A DNA stretch of 64,000 nucleotides from positions 1-64,000 of the forward strand of contig NZ_JAFEVR010000004.1 in NCBI RefSeq assembly GCF_017352375.1, written 5' to 3'. Numbering within the stretch: position 1 is the first letter of the stretch; each line of letters opens with the position of its first letter. Below are positions 29,703-38,023 of the stretch, one piece after another. The stretch comes from Mycolicibacterium sp. S2-37 (lineage in GTDB: Bacteria > Actinomycetota > Actinomycetes > Mycobacteriales > Mycobacteriaceae). Both the position numbers and the translations under genes were made by a program. A model generated the notes under the pieces. It was not told where the DNA came from and ran no database searches. It saw nothing but the letters and a program-made list of their open reading frames with translations.

Positions 29703-30353
29703 TCATTCGACGGGCAGTGCCTCCGAGGTCAGCTCGATCAGGGCGAACGGGAACTGTTCGGCAAGCTCCTGCACCGTCGCCGCGTCGAACCGGGCGGTGT
29801 CGTACCACCAGTCGACGCACATCACGCCCTGATCGCGATAGGCGCGGAGCTCCAGCGCATACCCACCCGAGGGCGGTTCGCCCGCCCGCGCCGGGGTGGT
29901 GCCGGTGTAGTTGAACAGCACCTCGGCGGGGGTGTCACTGCCGAAACCCGTCGAGGACAGCAGTGCACGGTGCACCAGCCGGACCACTTCAGTGGCATCC
30001 ATCTGTCGCTCGCCCACACAACACAGATCGACGCCGGCGGGCACCGAGCCGCGCAGCACGTCGACCGCGACCACACCTTCGCCGATGGTCCTGGCCACGC
30101 TGCGACCGAACGCCGCGAGCAGCAGTTCGTCGCCGGTGAGCCCGAGGGCGAAGGCGGCACCGTCGAGTTCGAGCGTGAGGACCGGATCGAGTGGGGCCGC
30201 GATGAGCGCCGGTTCACCGGGCAGGGCCTGCCGATCGACCAACGGCATTCGCAGTTGCGCGACGACATCGGTGGGCATCGGCTGCGACGACAGCGATTGC
30301 GAAGACAAAGAGTGCGATGAAGCCAGAGAGGGAGCCGTGTGGGGGGCGACCAT
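29703..30353 (-). CDS. Stand-alone C-terminal half of a condensation-type domain
   Basis: A 216-residue protein from ATG 30353. A Ser-rich, possibly disordered N-terminus (SSHSLSSQSLSSQ) is followed by a region resembling the second half of an NRPS condensation domain: LGLTGDELLLAAFGRSVARTIG, then ...EVLFNYTGT..., and a terminal VDWWYDTARFDAATVQELAEQFPFALIEL. The first half with its HHxxxDG catalytic motif is absent. It could be an acyltransferase accessory or a decayed condensation enzyme. The frame is intact and opposed to the HTH gene, suggesting a functional gene at the edge of the lipid locus. Similarity is judged by eye; confidence is moderate. Confidence 0.55.
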   Translation of the reverse strand: MVAPHTAPSLASSHSLSSQSLSSQPMPTDVVAQLRMPLVDRQALPGEPALIAAPLDPVLTLELDGAAFALGLTGDELLLAAFGRSVARTIGEGVVAVDVLRGSVPAGVDLCCVGERQMDATEVVRLVHRALLSSTGFGSDTPAEVLFNYTGTTPARAGEPPSGGYALELRAYRDQGVMCVDWWYDTARFDAATVQELAEQFPFALIELTSEALPVE

Positions 30354-30460
30354 GGCGCTCACGCTACTCGGTGTGTCCCAGAAATGGGAGATCTCTACCA
30401 ATACTGTGACCACTGGGTAAATTTGCGGACACTGCTCCCGCGGGCGGTAGCAACTGCCAA

Positions 30461-30482
30461 ATACCGGGACTGTCGGTATCGT
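30461..30482 (+). promoter_or_regulatory. Putative operator/-10 of the HTH gene
   Basis: An inverted repeat, ATACCG at 30461-30466 and CGGTAT at 30474-30479 with a 7-base spacer, overlaps a -10-like TATCGT (30477-30482). The GTG start of the HTH gene lies six bases further, suggesting leaderless transcription. This geometry is what autorepression by a small HTH protein would need. A second partial element, TACC ... GGTA, lies upstream around 30397-30418 toward the divergent gene. Confidence 0.4.
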
Positions 30483-30488
30483 TGTGGC

Positions 30489-30848
30489 GTGCCCAGGACC
30501 GATGAGAACGGCAGACAGCTCAAGGCGTTGCTCGACTACCTCCTGGACGGGGATGTCGAGGCCAAAGCCATCTACGACGCGCTGGGCATCTCGAGCAGCA
30601 CGTATTACAGAAGGATCAAGGAACACGATTATCCAGGGGCGGAGGAGCTCCGCCGCGTCGCGGACCGGTTCGACCTCAGCTATCCCGACCTCCAGATCCG
30701 CTTCGGACTGATGAGCCGCCAAGAGGTCTGGAACTACGTCGAGTCGGTGCCGATCACGGTCGCCACCGCGACCGAAACGGCGCCGGAAACCCGGCGGCGA
30801 CCGAAAATCTCCGAACTTTCGCCACGTCCCGACGCGCCGCCGCTCTAG
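30489..30848 (+). CDS. Small helix-turn-helix regulator
   Basis: A 119-residue protein from GTG 30489. Residues about 10-75 contain an HTH: LLDYLLDGDVEAKAIYDALGISSSTYYRRIKEHDYPGAEELRRVADRFDLSYPDLQIRFGLM. It resembles phage-type immunity repressors and the small regulators often found beside MAB_1171c-type membrane proteins in actinobacteria. The tail after residue 85 is Thr/Pro-rich and probably unstructured. It sits 51 bp upstream of a 7-TM gene and at the head of the lipid locus, so it may regulate itself, the membrane partner and perhaps fadD. No direct evidence for the target exists. Confidence 0.7.
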   Translation: MPRTDENGRQLKALLDYLLDGDVEAKAIYDALGISSSTYYRRIKEHDYPGAEELRRVADRFDLSYPDLQIRFGLMSRQEVWNYVESVPITVATATETAPETRRRPKISELSPRPDAPPL

Positions 30849-30899
30849 GGCTTATGCTTTGCCATAATTTGAGGTTGGCGCACAAAAAGGCGAATCCCG

Positions 30900-31634
30900 A
30901 TGACTCTGGCAGTGCTCATCGCCATCACGGTTGCGTGTATGGCATGGAGCCTGTGGATTCGCCGAGTGACGTGGAGTTGCCGCTGGGAGGTCGCGGCCAC
31001 CCTCAACATCGCGCTCCAGATGGCCGCGGTCCTGTTGATGTCCCCGTTCGCGTCGGAGACGCTCGGACACTTCCTGTACGACCTCACCGGCAAGTGGAAT
31101 CTCGAGGACTACATCGGACACGACTGCTACATCGTGGCGGCGTCGGCGATCGTCTACAACACCTTGGGCCGGCTGCAGGACGACAGCGCAATACAGGAGT
31201 CGTTCAAACAGTACGTCGAGCGTCCGGCCACCCTGTGCATACCGCTGCTGCTGGCCACCTTCTCCTTCGGTAACGGCGCTGCGGTCTACCGGGCCGACTT
31301 CTTCGACACCCCGACCGACGGCTGGTTGAGCGCCTACTGGCTGCTGCTGTGCGGCACGCTGATCTATCTGCTGGGTTACGGCTCCCGGGCGCTGCTGGTG
31401 CTGCGCAGGGATCCGCGGTCGCGCCGGATCGCCAATGTGTATCTGGTCGCCTGCGCCAGCGGAATCATCGCGTGCGTCATCCGCATCACCACGGCATTCG
31501 TGCCCAGGCTGCAGGAGATCGAGGGCGGAACGCTGGTCTGGCTGTTCGCCTGCAGCTGCGGAGCCGGATTTGCTCTGGCGTCGGCGCACTCCTGGCGGAC
31601 CAAGACGAAGTGGTTCACCGGCGCGCCACGCTGA
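30900..31634 (+). CDS. Seven-helix membrane protein (MAB_1171c N-domain-like)
   Basis: A 244-residue integral membrane protein with seven hydrophobic segments (about residues 2-20, 31-52, 75-95, 105-122, 135-160, 175-198 and 208-230). Its topology and pairing with a small HTH gene recall the MAB_1171c-type N-terminal membrane domain. The protein ends right after the seventh helix and lacks the longer cytoplasmic tail of typical members. That resemblance is from memory and by eye. It could be a sensor for the HTH protein. It lies 136 bp upstream of fadD. Confidence 0.65.
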   Translation: MTLAVLIAITVACMAWSLWIRRVTWSCRWEVAATLNIALQMAAVLLMSPFASETLGHFLYDLTGKWNLEDYIGHDCYIVAASAIVYNTLGRLQDDSAIQESFKQYVERPATLCIPLLLATFSFGNGAAVYRADFFDTPTDGWLSAYWLLLCGTLIYLLGYGSRALLVLRRDPRSRRIANVYLVACASGIIACVIRITTAFVPRLQEIEGGTLVWLFACSCGAGFALASAHSWRTKTKWFTGAPR

Positions 31635-31724
31635 GGCGTCCGACTACGATCAGCTGCGCATTTGCCGACGTGGCAGCACTTTTCGCGGACACGAGCGGAT
31701 GTCCGGAAAACTCCCGCCTTCCTT

Positions 31725-31730
31725 TATGCT
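31725..31730 (+). promoter_or_regulatory. Candidate -10 for fadD
   Basis: TATGCT precedes fadD by 40 bases and would give a 5' UTR of about 34 nt containing GAGAGG before the ATG. A short inverted repeat (CAACA at 31733-31737, TGTTG at 31746-31750) lies at the predicted transcript start. Weak, sequence-only evidence. Confidence 0.3.
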
Positions 31731-31770
31731 CACAACACTGTTCGCTGTTGCAACGACGAGAGGCTGGAAT

Positions 31771-33507
31771 ATGACTGCGTCTTCGCTGCCTCTCGTGCTC
31801 AGGGAGCGCGCGAGTCTGCAGCCGAACGACACCGCCTTCACCTTCGTCGACTACGACTCGGACCCGGCAGGCGTGGAGCAGTCGCTGACCTGGTCGCAGC
31901 TCTACCGGCGCGCGGTCAACCTGGCCCAGGAACTCGGCGCGCACGCGCAGACCGGTGACCGCGCCGTGATCATCGCCCCGCAGGGACTCGACTACCTGGT
32001 GGGGTTTCTCGGCGCCCTGCAGGCCGGTCTGATCGCGGTGCCGCTGTCGACGCCTGCGCCCGGAGTGCACGACGAGCGTGTCAGCGCAGTGCTGCGGGAC
32101 GCAGCGCCGAAGGTGGTGCTCACCACCTCCGCGGTGAGTGCCACGGTCACCGAGTACACGGCGGCCCAGGACGGCGCCCCCGCGCCGCAGACCCTCGAGG
32201 TCGACCTGCTGGACCTGGACACCAGGCGCCGGGTCAGCAACCGCCCCGTCGACCGCCCGGACACTGCCTATCTGCAGTACACCTCGGGGTCGACCCGGAC
32301 CCCGGCCGGGGTGATGGTGTCCTACCGCAACCTGTCGGCCAACTTCGAGCAGATCATGGCGGCATTCCTGTCCCACCACGGTGGCATCGCCCCACCCGGC
32401 ACCACCGCGGTGACGTGGCTGCCCTTCTACCACGACATGGGTCTGCTGCTGGGGGTGTTCGCCCCCATCCTCGGCGGGTGGCCCACCCTGTTCACTACGC
32501 CGCTGTCCTTCCTCGCCCGGCCCGCCCGCTGGATGCAAATGGTGGCGCGCAGCCCGTACGCGATCACCGCGGGCCCCAACTTCGCCTTCGAACTGGCCGT
32601 GGGTAAGACCTCCGACGAGGACATGGCCGGGCTCGACCTCAGCCACGCCCTGTGCGTGATCAGCGGAAGCGAACGCGTCCACGACGCCACGCTGCGCCGC
32701 TTCGCGCAACGCTTCGAACGCTTCAACCTGCCCAAGGACGTGCTGCGTCCGGCCTACGGGCTGGCCGAGGCGACGCTGTACGTCGCCACGAACGCTCCAG
32801 GCACCCCACCGGTGGTCGTGCACTTCGAACCCGAGAAGCTCTCCGCCGGTCATGCGAAGCGCTGCGGGCCCACCGGTACCCCGCTGGTGAGCTACGGCAG
32901 CCCGAACTCGCCCGCAGTGCGCATCGTCGAACCCGACACCCGCACCGAACTGCCCGGTGGTTCGGTCGGCGAGATCTGGGTGCGCGGTGAGAACGTGTGC
33001 CTGGGCTACTGGCAGAAGCCGGAGCAGACCGACGAGGTGTTCGAGGCGATGATCGCCGACCCGAGCCCCGGCACCGACGAAGGTCCGTGGCTGCGGACCG
33101 GCGACCTGGGCTTCATCTCCGAGGACGAGCTGTTCATCATGGGCCGCCTCAAGGATCTGCTGATCGTCCGCGGGCGTAACCATTACCCCGACGACATCGA
33201 GGGCACCGTCCAGGAGATCACCGGCGGACGCGTCGCGGCCATCTCGGTCGAAGAGGACCGCACCGAACAACTCGTCGCGATCCTCGAGGTCCGGCCGCGC
33301 GGCGACTCCGCCGAGGAGATCCAGGAGCACTACCGCGACATCAGGAACCGGGTGACGTCGGCCATCTCCACGGTCCACGGCATCAGCGCCGCGGACCTGG
33401 TTCTCGTCCCCCGGGGGTCGATCCCGATCACCACGAGCGGCAAGGTGCGGCGCGCGGCGTGCGGCGCACAGTACCGACAGGGCGCGTTCACACGACTCGA
33501 CGCTTGA
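31771..33507 (+). CDS. fadD: Long-chain fatty acyl-AMP ligase (FadD, FAAL type)
   Basis: A 578-residue ANL-superfamily enzyme expected to adenylate a fatty acid and load it onto a polyketide synthase. The P-loop [11 protein letters not shown] is near residue 170, [14 protein letters not shown] is FAAL-typical, [10 protein letters not shown] is the A5 motif, and LRTGDLGF near residue 444 precedes [16 protein letters not shown]. Length and motifs match mycobacterial FadD23/25/28-type FAALs associated with lipid Pks genes. ATG 31771 was chosen because it gives the conserved N-terminus ([16 protein letters not shown]) and has a GAGAGG site. The stop overlaps the next gene's TTG start. Exact orthology is not settled. 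Confidence 0.9.
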   Translation: MTASSLPLVLRERASLQPNDTAFTFVDYDSDPAGVEQSLTWSQLYRRAVNLAQELGAHAQTGDRAVIIAPQGLDYLVGFLGALQAGLIAVPLSTPAPGVHDERVSAVLRDAAPKVVLTTSAVSATVTEYTAAQDGAPAPQTLEVDLLDLDTRRRVSNRPVDRPDTAYLQYTSGSTRTPAGVMVSYRNLSANFEQIMAAFLSHHGGIAPPGTTAVTWLPFYHDMGLLLGVFAPILGGWPTLFTTPLSFLARPARWMQMVARSPYAITAGPNFAFELAVGKTSDEDMAGLDLSHALCVISGSERVHDATLRRFAQRFERFNLPKDVLRPAYGLAEATLYVATNAPGTPPVVVHFEPEKLSAGHAKRCGPTGTPLVSYGSPNSPAVRIVEPDTRTELPGGSVGEIWVRGENVCLGYWQKPEQTDEVFEAMIADPSPGTDEGPWLRTGDLGFISEDELFIMGRLKDLLIVRGRNHYPDDIEGTVQEITGGRVAAISVEEDRTEQLVAILEVRPRGDSAEEIQEHYRDIRNRVTSAISTVHGISAADLVLVPRGSIPITTSGKVRRAACGAQYRQGAFTRLDA

Positions 33508-34742
33508 GAACTGCCTCGCCGGGAGCGCGGCGGCGGTATCCGATCGCCGCGGCGCTGATCGCGGCCTGGGCCGCAGGCCTGGTCGTTCTCGCATCGACCG
33601 TGCTGTCCGGCGCCGACCTGTACTTCTTCTCCTACTACTCCATCGACTATTCGCTCGGCTTTGTCCGGCGCGGCCTCGCCGGCGAACTCCACGGCCTGTT
33701 CGGGGACTACTTCCAGGGCATGCGGGTGCTGCGGTGGGCGACGACGGCGGCCTATACGGCGGCGCTGCTGGCGGTGATGTGGACGGTGTGGACGTATTTC
33801 GGGGCCACCCAACGCCGCCGCATGCTCGCCCTGCTGCTTCCGGTTCTGCCGTTCGGCTTCGTCTTCGCGCTGTATTCGGCCCGCCCCGATCTGTTCGGCG
33901 GGGCGGCACTCGCCGCGCTCGCCGTCGTCCTGGTCCGGGTGCGTAGCCGTCGGGGGGCGCTGCTCGGCTGCGCCGCATACGGTGCCGTCGGCGCGGTCAC
34001 GGCGCTCCTCCACGAAGCCGTCCCGGTGGAGTTCGCGCTCGGCGCCGTGCTGGCGATCGCCACCCTGCCCCGCGCACTGTCGCCGAACACCAGGCGTATC
34101 GGCATGCTGGTGGCCGTCCTTCCCGGCCTCGCCGCGACAGCGGTGGTGGCCCTGGCCGGCCGGCGCGGCATCGCCGCAGCACTGTGCGACCGGATCCCGG
34201 TGCGCCGCATCGAGAATCCGTACGCCCTGGAGCAGTCGCCGCAGGGTGTGATCGACTACGTCACCGGGCGCAATCGGCCCTACACCGAATACCACGACTG
34301 GATGTGCCGCAACATCCTGCCGATGTGGGACTGGAGCCCCGGTGAGGCGGTCCGCTACCTGTTCGGTCTCGGCGTCGGGCAACTCATCGCCTCGGCCGTC
34401 TTCGGCGCCGCCGTCATCGCCGTGGCGATCGCCGTACTGCGCTGCGCATCGAACGTGCCGTTCGGCGAATTCCTCGCGGCGCTGCGGGCTTGGCGGTGGT
34501 GGACGCTGGCCGCCGCCGCACTGCTGGTGCCGGTGTTCCTCACCGCCTACGACTGGACCCGCTGGATGGTCATCATCGGCTTCGACGTCGCCGTGGTGTA
34601 CCTGCTGTTCGCGGCAGGCAGGCCGCAGACCGAAGCCCCCGCCGACCGGCGCACGGTGGCGCTCTGCGTGACGGCCGGGGTGCTCTTCGCGGTACTGCCG
34701 GTCGGCATCATCGCCGGCTTCGCCGTGCAGCCGCCGATCTAA
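33504..34742 (+). CDS. Polytopic membrane protein of the lipid locus, function unknown
   Basis: A 412-residue protein with about nine or ten hydrophobic helices, starting at TTG 33504 that overlaps the fadD stop (TTGA). The N-terminal loop contains [27 protein letters not shown], and a DWTRWM motif precedes a late helix. This resembles conserved mycobacterial membrane proteins of glycolipid loci (Rv1510/Rv3630-like, from memory). The large external loops with Asp/Arg suggest a membrane glycosyltransferase-C or sugar/lipid transfer role, but no DxD signature of a known family is proven. It is translationally coupled to fadD. Confidence 0.6.
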   Translation: MRTASPGARRRYPIAAALIAAWAAGLVVLASTVLSGADLYFFSYYSIDYSLGFVRRGLAGELHGLFGDYFQGMRVLRWATTAAYTAALLAVMWTVWTYFGATQRRRMLALLLPVLPFGFVFALYSARPDLFGGAALAALAVVLVRVRSRRGALLGCAAYGAVGAVTALLHEAVPVEFALGAVLAIATLPRALSPNTRRIGMLVAVLPGLAATAVVALAGRRGIAAALCDRIPVRRIENPYALEQSPQGVIDYVTGRNRPYTEYHDWMCRNILPMWDWSPGEAVRYLFGLGVGQLIASAVFGAAVIAVAIAVLRCASNVPFGEFLAALRAWRWWTLAAAALLVPVFLTAYDWTRWMVIIGFDVAVVYLLFAAGRPQTEAPADRRTVALCVTAGVLFAVLPVGIIAGFAVQPPI

Positions 34743-35440
34743 CGGATCACGCGGTAGTCGAACGCCTTCCAGTACCGCACCGGCAGCAGCGAGAAATACC
34801 AGTATCGGAAGAAGGTGCGCCAGTACCCGTCGGCGTCGAACCGCCGGGTCGAGGTGTGCACGCTGCGAGTCGGCAGATAGAACCACTTGCCGGTCTTGCG
34901 GGCCCGCCGGATGAGCAGAGCGTCCTCCCCCATCCGAAGATCCTCGTCGAACCGAAAGCCGGGGAACAGTGAGCGTCTGGCGATCTGCATGGCGTACGAG
35001 CCACCGAACCGGTGGGCCACGTCGTAGTAGGCGAACCACGCGCGGGCGTTCCAGCGCCGGTCCAGCGGGGTGATCGTCGACGTGCCGATGGCCAGCGGTT
35101 CGCCCGCGGCCGTCACCTTGGCCTGCAGTTCGGTCAGGAAGCTGGGGCCCAGCAGGGTGTCCGCGTCGAGGAACACCACCCAGTCGCTGTCCGGCGACAT
35201 GTGGTCGGCCCCGTGATTCTTGGCCGCCGACACGCCGGTCCTCGGACTGCATACGACGCGCAGGTTGCCCCCCTCGAAACGCCGCGCGATCTCCAAGGTC
35301 CGGTCCGTGGACCCGTTCTCGACGACCACGACCTCGTAGCGGTCCTTCGGATAATCCAGGGCTGCGACGTGGCGCAGCGTATCGGCGATGTAGTGCTCCT
35401 CGTTGTGCGCGGGAATCACGATGGAGAAGCGCGGCGTCAC
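34739..35440 (-). CDS. Family 2 glycosyltransferase
   Basis: A 233-residue GT-A fold enzyme. The N-terminus reads FSIVIPAHNEEHYIADTL and the metal-binding DxD is DAD within VVFLDADTLLGPSF near residue 92. A later RMGEDALLIRRARK block holds the catalytic-base ED pair. GTG 35440 is used because it begins three residues before the family's first strand; longer starts add a non-conserved N-terminus. There is no membrane helix, so it probably acts on a cytosolic-face acceptor. It is convergent with the previous gene, stop codons overlapping by four bases, and divergent from the ABC operon. Sugar and acceptor are unknown. Confidence 0.85.
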   Translation of the reverse strand: MTPRFSIVIPAHNEEHYIADTLRHVAALDYPKDRYEVVVVENGSTDRTLEIARRFEGGNLRVVCSPRTGVSAAKNHGADHMSPDSDWVVFLDADTLLGPSFLTELQAKVTAAGEPLAIGTSTITPLDRRWNARAWFAYYDVAHRFGGSYAMQIARRSLFPGFRFDEDLRMGEDALLIRRARKTGKWFYLPTRSVHTSTRRFDADGYWRTFFRYWYFSLLPVRYWKAFDYRVIR

Positions 35441-35521
35441 GGCCGGGATCGTAGCCACCGGCGGTCTCGCGCAGGGCGCTACGTCCCCGCGACGTGGAGC
35501 CCCGCCGTTCGCCGTGCTCGC

Positions 35522-35527
35522 TATAGT
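35522..35527 (+). promoter_or_regulatory. -10 element for the ABC transporter operon
   Basis: TATAGT lies 35 bases before the ATG of the ATPase gene and predicts a short 5' leader of about 30 nt. It stands in the 122-bp divergent region between the GT2 and ATPase genes. No good -35 was found. Confidence 0.4.
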
Positions 35528-35562
35528 CGCTAGGTGGTTTTCAGGTCGTCCGGCGCAGCACG

Positions 35563-36495
35563 ATGATCGAGCTGGACGGTGTCGCGAAGACATTCGACGG
35601 CGGCGTCAGCGCGCTGCAGGACGTCAGCTTCTCGGTTCCCACCGGCTCGATCTGCGCGCTGCTCGGTCACAACGGCGCCGGCAAGACGACCACGATCGGG
35701 ATCCTGTCGACGCTGCTGATGCCCACTGCGGGCCGTGCGGTGGTGGCCGGCCACGACGTCGTGCGCGAACCCGACCGGGTCCGTGCCAGCATCGGGGTGA
35801 CGGGGCAGGACGCCTCGGTCGACATCATGCTGACCGGGCGGGAGAACCTCGTGCTGTTCGGCCGGCTGCGCGGGCTACGGCGCAAGCAGGCCCGCATCCG
35901 GGCTGACGAGCTGATCGAACAGTTCGACATGACGCACGCGGCCGACCGCACCGTGCTGACCTACTCCGGTGGAATGCGGCGCCGTATCGACATCGCCGCG
36001 TCGCTGGTGGTGCCGCCCGCGGTGCTGTTCCTCGACGAACCCACCACCGGCCTGGATCCGCGTAGCCGCCGCGACGTGTGGGCGCTGGTGTCCTCGCTGT
36101 CCGCCCAGGACGTCACGGTGCTGCTCACGACGCAGTACCTCGAGGAGGCCGACGTGCTCAGCGATTCGGTGGTGATCCTCAACGCCGGCCGTGTGGTGGC
36201 CGACGGCACGGCCGAGGAACTCAAGTCACGGACGGGGTTCGTGTACTGCCAGGTCTCCCCCGTGGACCCCGCCGACCTCTCCGGGATCGCCGCCGCGCTG
36301 GCCGATTTCCGCGGCCTGGAAGTCGACCGCGACATGAACACGGTGTCCGTGCCCGCCGACCGCGGTGTGGCCACGCTCGGCGAGGTGTTCCGCCGGCTCG
36401 ACGACCGCAACATCGACCTCACCGACATCGCTTTGCGCAGACCGTCGCTCGACGAGGTGTTCCTGCATCTCACCGAGCCGCCCGTCACCGCATGA
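35563..36495 (+). CDS. drrA: ABC exporter ATPase, DrrA type
   Basis: A 310-residue ABC ATPase of the DrrA/daunorubicin-resistance class. Walker A is GHNGAGKTT (about residues 35-43), the signature is YSGGMRRRIDIAASL near 131, and Walker B plus catalytic Glu is VLFLDEPTTGLDP near 155. The H-loop region follows (TTQYLEEAD). The roughly 90-residue C-terminal extension (DRGVATLGEVFRRLDDRNIDL) is characteristic of DrrA. It forms an overlapping trio with two permease genes, as in the PDIM exporter DrrABC of M. tuberculosis. Here no Pps-type PDIM synthases are in view. The substrate is inferred to be a lipid. Confidence 0.88.
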   Translation: MIELDGVAKTFDGGVSALQDVSFSVPTGSICALLGHNGAGKTTTIGILSTLLMPTAGRAVVAGHDVVREPDRVRASIGVTGQDASVDIMLTGRENLVLFGRLRGLRRKQARIRADELIEQFDMTHAADRTVLTYSGGMRRRIDIAASLVVPPAVLFLDEPTTGLDPRSRRDVWALVSSLSAQDVTVLLTTQYLEEADVLSDSVVILNAGRVVADGTAEELKSRTGFVYCQVSPVDPADLSGIAAALADFRGLEVDRDMNTVSVPADRGVATLGEVFRRLDDRNIDLTDIALRRPSLDEVFLHLTEPPVTA

Positions 36496-37235
36496 CAGCG
36501 CTCGCCGCCCTCACCGAGCGGGTCGTCCGCGCCACCGTCCGAGATTTCGACTTGCTGATCGCGGTACTGACGCCGGTGAGCACATTCGTCGGTTTCACCG
36601 TGGTGCTGCGGGGCGTCATCGACACCGGCGCGATGAGCTATCCGCAGTACGTGCTGCCGGCGATCATCGTGCAGTCGCTGCTGTTCGGCTCCCTGACCAC
36701 CGCCGACCGCGCTGCCAGGGACCAGTTGTCCGGATTCGGCACGCGGCTGCGGACCCTGCCCATTCGCACGTGGATGCCGCTGGCCGCGCGGATGCTCTAC
36801 TGCCTGTTGCGTGCGGTCGTCGTGATCGTCGCCGCCGTCGCCGTCGCGTCCGTGTTCGGGTTCCGGTTCACCGGCGGATACCTGCACTCCGCGGCGTTCG
36901 TCGCGCTGGCCCTGGCGCTGACGCTCGGATTGTCGCTGGGAGCCGACGCGATCGGCACCTGGGTGCGGCGCGTCGACGCCTCCAGCCAGGTGCTGCTGGT
37001 GCCGCAGCTGCTGCTGGTCCTGCTGTCCACGGGGATGGCCCCGGTCGAGGCCTTCCCGGGCTGGGTGCAGCCGTTCGTCCGGGCGCAACCGGTGTCGCAG
37101 GTGACCGAGACGCTGCGGGGATTCGCCGTCGGCCAGGTCTCGGCGGGCAACCTGGCGACCAGCCTGGCATGGCTGCTGGGAATGCTGGTCGTGTTCGGGA
37201 CGGTCGCCGTGCGCATCCAGAGGCGGGTGCGATGA
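36492..37235 (+). CDS. drrB: ABC-2 type permease, DrrB-like
   Basis: A 247-residue membrane protein of the ABC-2 exporter family with about six helices. The ATG at 36492 overlaps the ATPase stop (ATGA). Typical features are an N-terminal helix after an amphipathic segment (LTERVVRATVRDFDLL), a GAMSYPQYVLPAIIVQSLLFG block and a C-terminal STGMAPVEAFPGWVQPFVRAQPVSQVTETLRG block. The last is the conserved permease motif repeated in the next gene. It is one of two permease halves that should pair with the ATPase. Confidence 0.84.
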   Translation: MTALAALTERVVRATVRDFDLLIAVLTPVSTFVGFTVVLRGVIDTGAMSYPQYVLPAIIVQSLLFGSLTTADRAARDQLSGFGTRLRTLPIRTWMPLAARMLYCLLRAVVVIVAAVAVASVFGFRFTGGYLHSAAFVALALALTLGLSLGADAIGTWVRRVDASSQVLLVPQLLLVLLSTGMAPVEAFPGWVQPFVRAQPVSQVTETLRGFAVGQVSAGNLATSLAWLLGMLVVFGTVAVRIQRRVR

Positions 37236-38020
37236 ACGGATCCGACGTGCGCCGCCACTCCATGGCGTTCGAGAGCTGCCTGTTCGCGGGTCGGCTGTTC
37301 GCGAAGTGGCGCAGGCATCCGGGCGTCCCGGTCCAGGCCCTGCTGTTCCCGACCGTCCTGCTGATCACCTACAACCTGCTGGTCGGCAAGTCGATGGCGA
37401 CGATGACCGGCAGCGACAATCTCGACGCGCTGGTGCCGATGTGCGCGGTGGCCGGCGGCATGTTCGGGGCCATCGGCGCCGCCATCGCCATTCCGAGCGA
37501 ACGCTCGGGCGGGCTGCTCACCCGGTTCTGGACGCTGCCGGTGCACCGGGCCAGCGCGCTGACCGGGCGCCTGCTCGCCGAAGCCGTCCGGACCCTCGTC
37601 GGCACCGTGGTGGTGACCGCCGTCGGCGTCGCGCTGGGTCTGCGCTTCACCGGCGGCTGGCCGGCCATCATCCCCTACCTGCTGCTACCGGTGGTCATCG
37701 CGGTCGCGTTCGCCACCTTCGTGACGGCGCTGGCGTTGCGTTCGGAGGGCACTGCCCTGTTCATGTGGCTCGGCACGAGCGCGATCGGGCTGGTATTCGC
37801 CAGCCCGGGCATCGCGCCGGTCGACATGTTCCCGGCTTGGTTGCGGCCGTTCGTCCAACACCAGCCGATGGCGTCGGTCATCGAGATGATGCGCGGGTTG
37901 TCCTCGGGCGATCTGACACCCGCACCCGTGCTCGTCACCGCCGGTTGGGTGACGGCCGCGCTGGTGGTGTTCCTGCCGCTGGCCGTCCGCGGCTACCGCG
38001 CTGCGGCCCAGGGCGAGTGA
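37232..38020 (+). CDS. drrC: ABC-2 type permease, DrrC-like
   Basis: A 262-residue ABC-2 permease with about six helices, overlapping the upstream gene by four bases (ATGA). It is a diverged paralogue of the preceding permease: the block GIAPVDMFPAWLRPFVQHQPMASVIEMMRGLSSG aligns with the corresponding block there. The heterodimer with DrrB and two DrrA copies would make a complete exporter. It ends three bases before the convergent mmpL stop, so two different exporter types face each other. Confidence 0.84.
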   Translation: MNGSDVRRHSMAFESCLFAGRLFAKWRRHPGVPVQALLFPTVLLITYNLLVGKSMATMTGSDNLDALVPMCAVAGGMFGAIGAAIAIPSERSGGLLTRFWTLPVHRASALTGRLLAEAVRTLVGTVVVTAVGVALGLRFTGGWPAIIPYLLLPVVIAVAFATFVTALALRSEGTALFMWLGTSAIGLVFASPGIAPVDMFPAWLRPFVQHQPMASVIEMMRGLSSGDLTPAPVLVTAGWVTAALVVFLPLAVRGYRAAAQGE

Positions 38021-38023
38021 TCG

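Noticed and set aside
31615-33978. 787-codon minus-strand ORF over fadD
   Set aside because: Antisense to a well-supported acyl-AMP ligase with all motifs; composition is that of a shadow.
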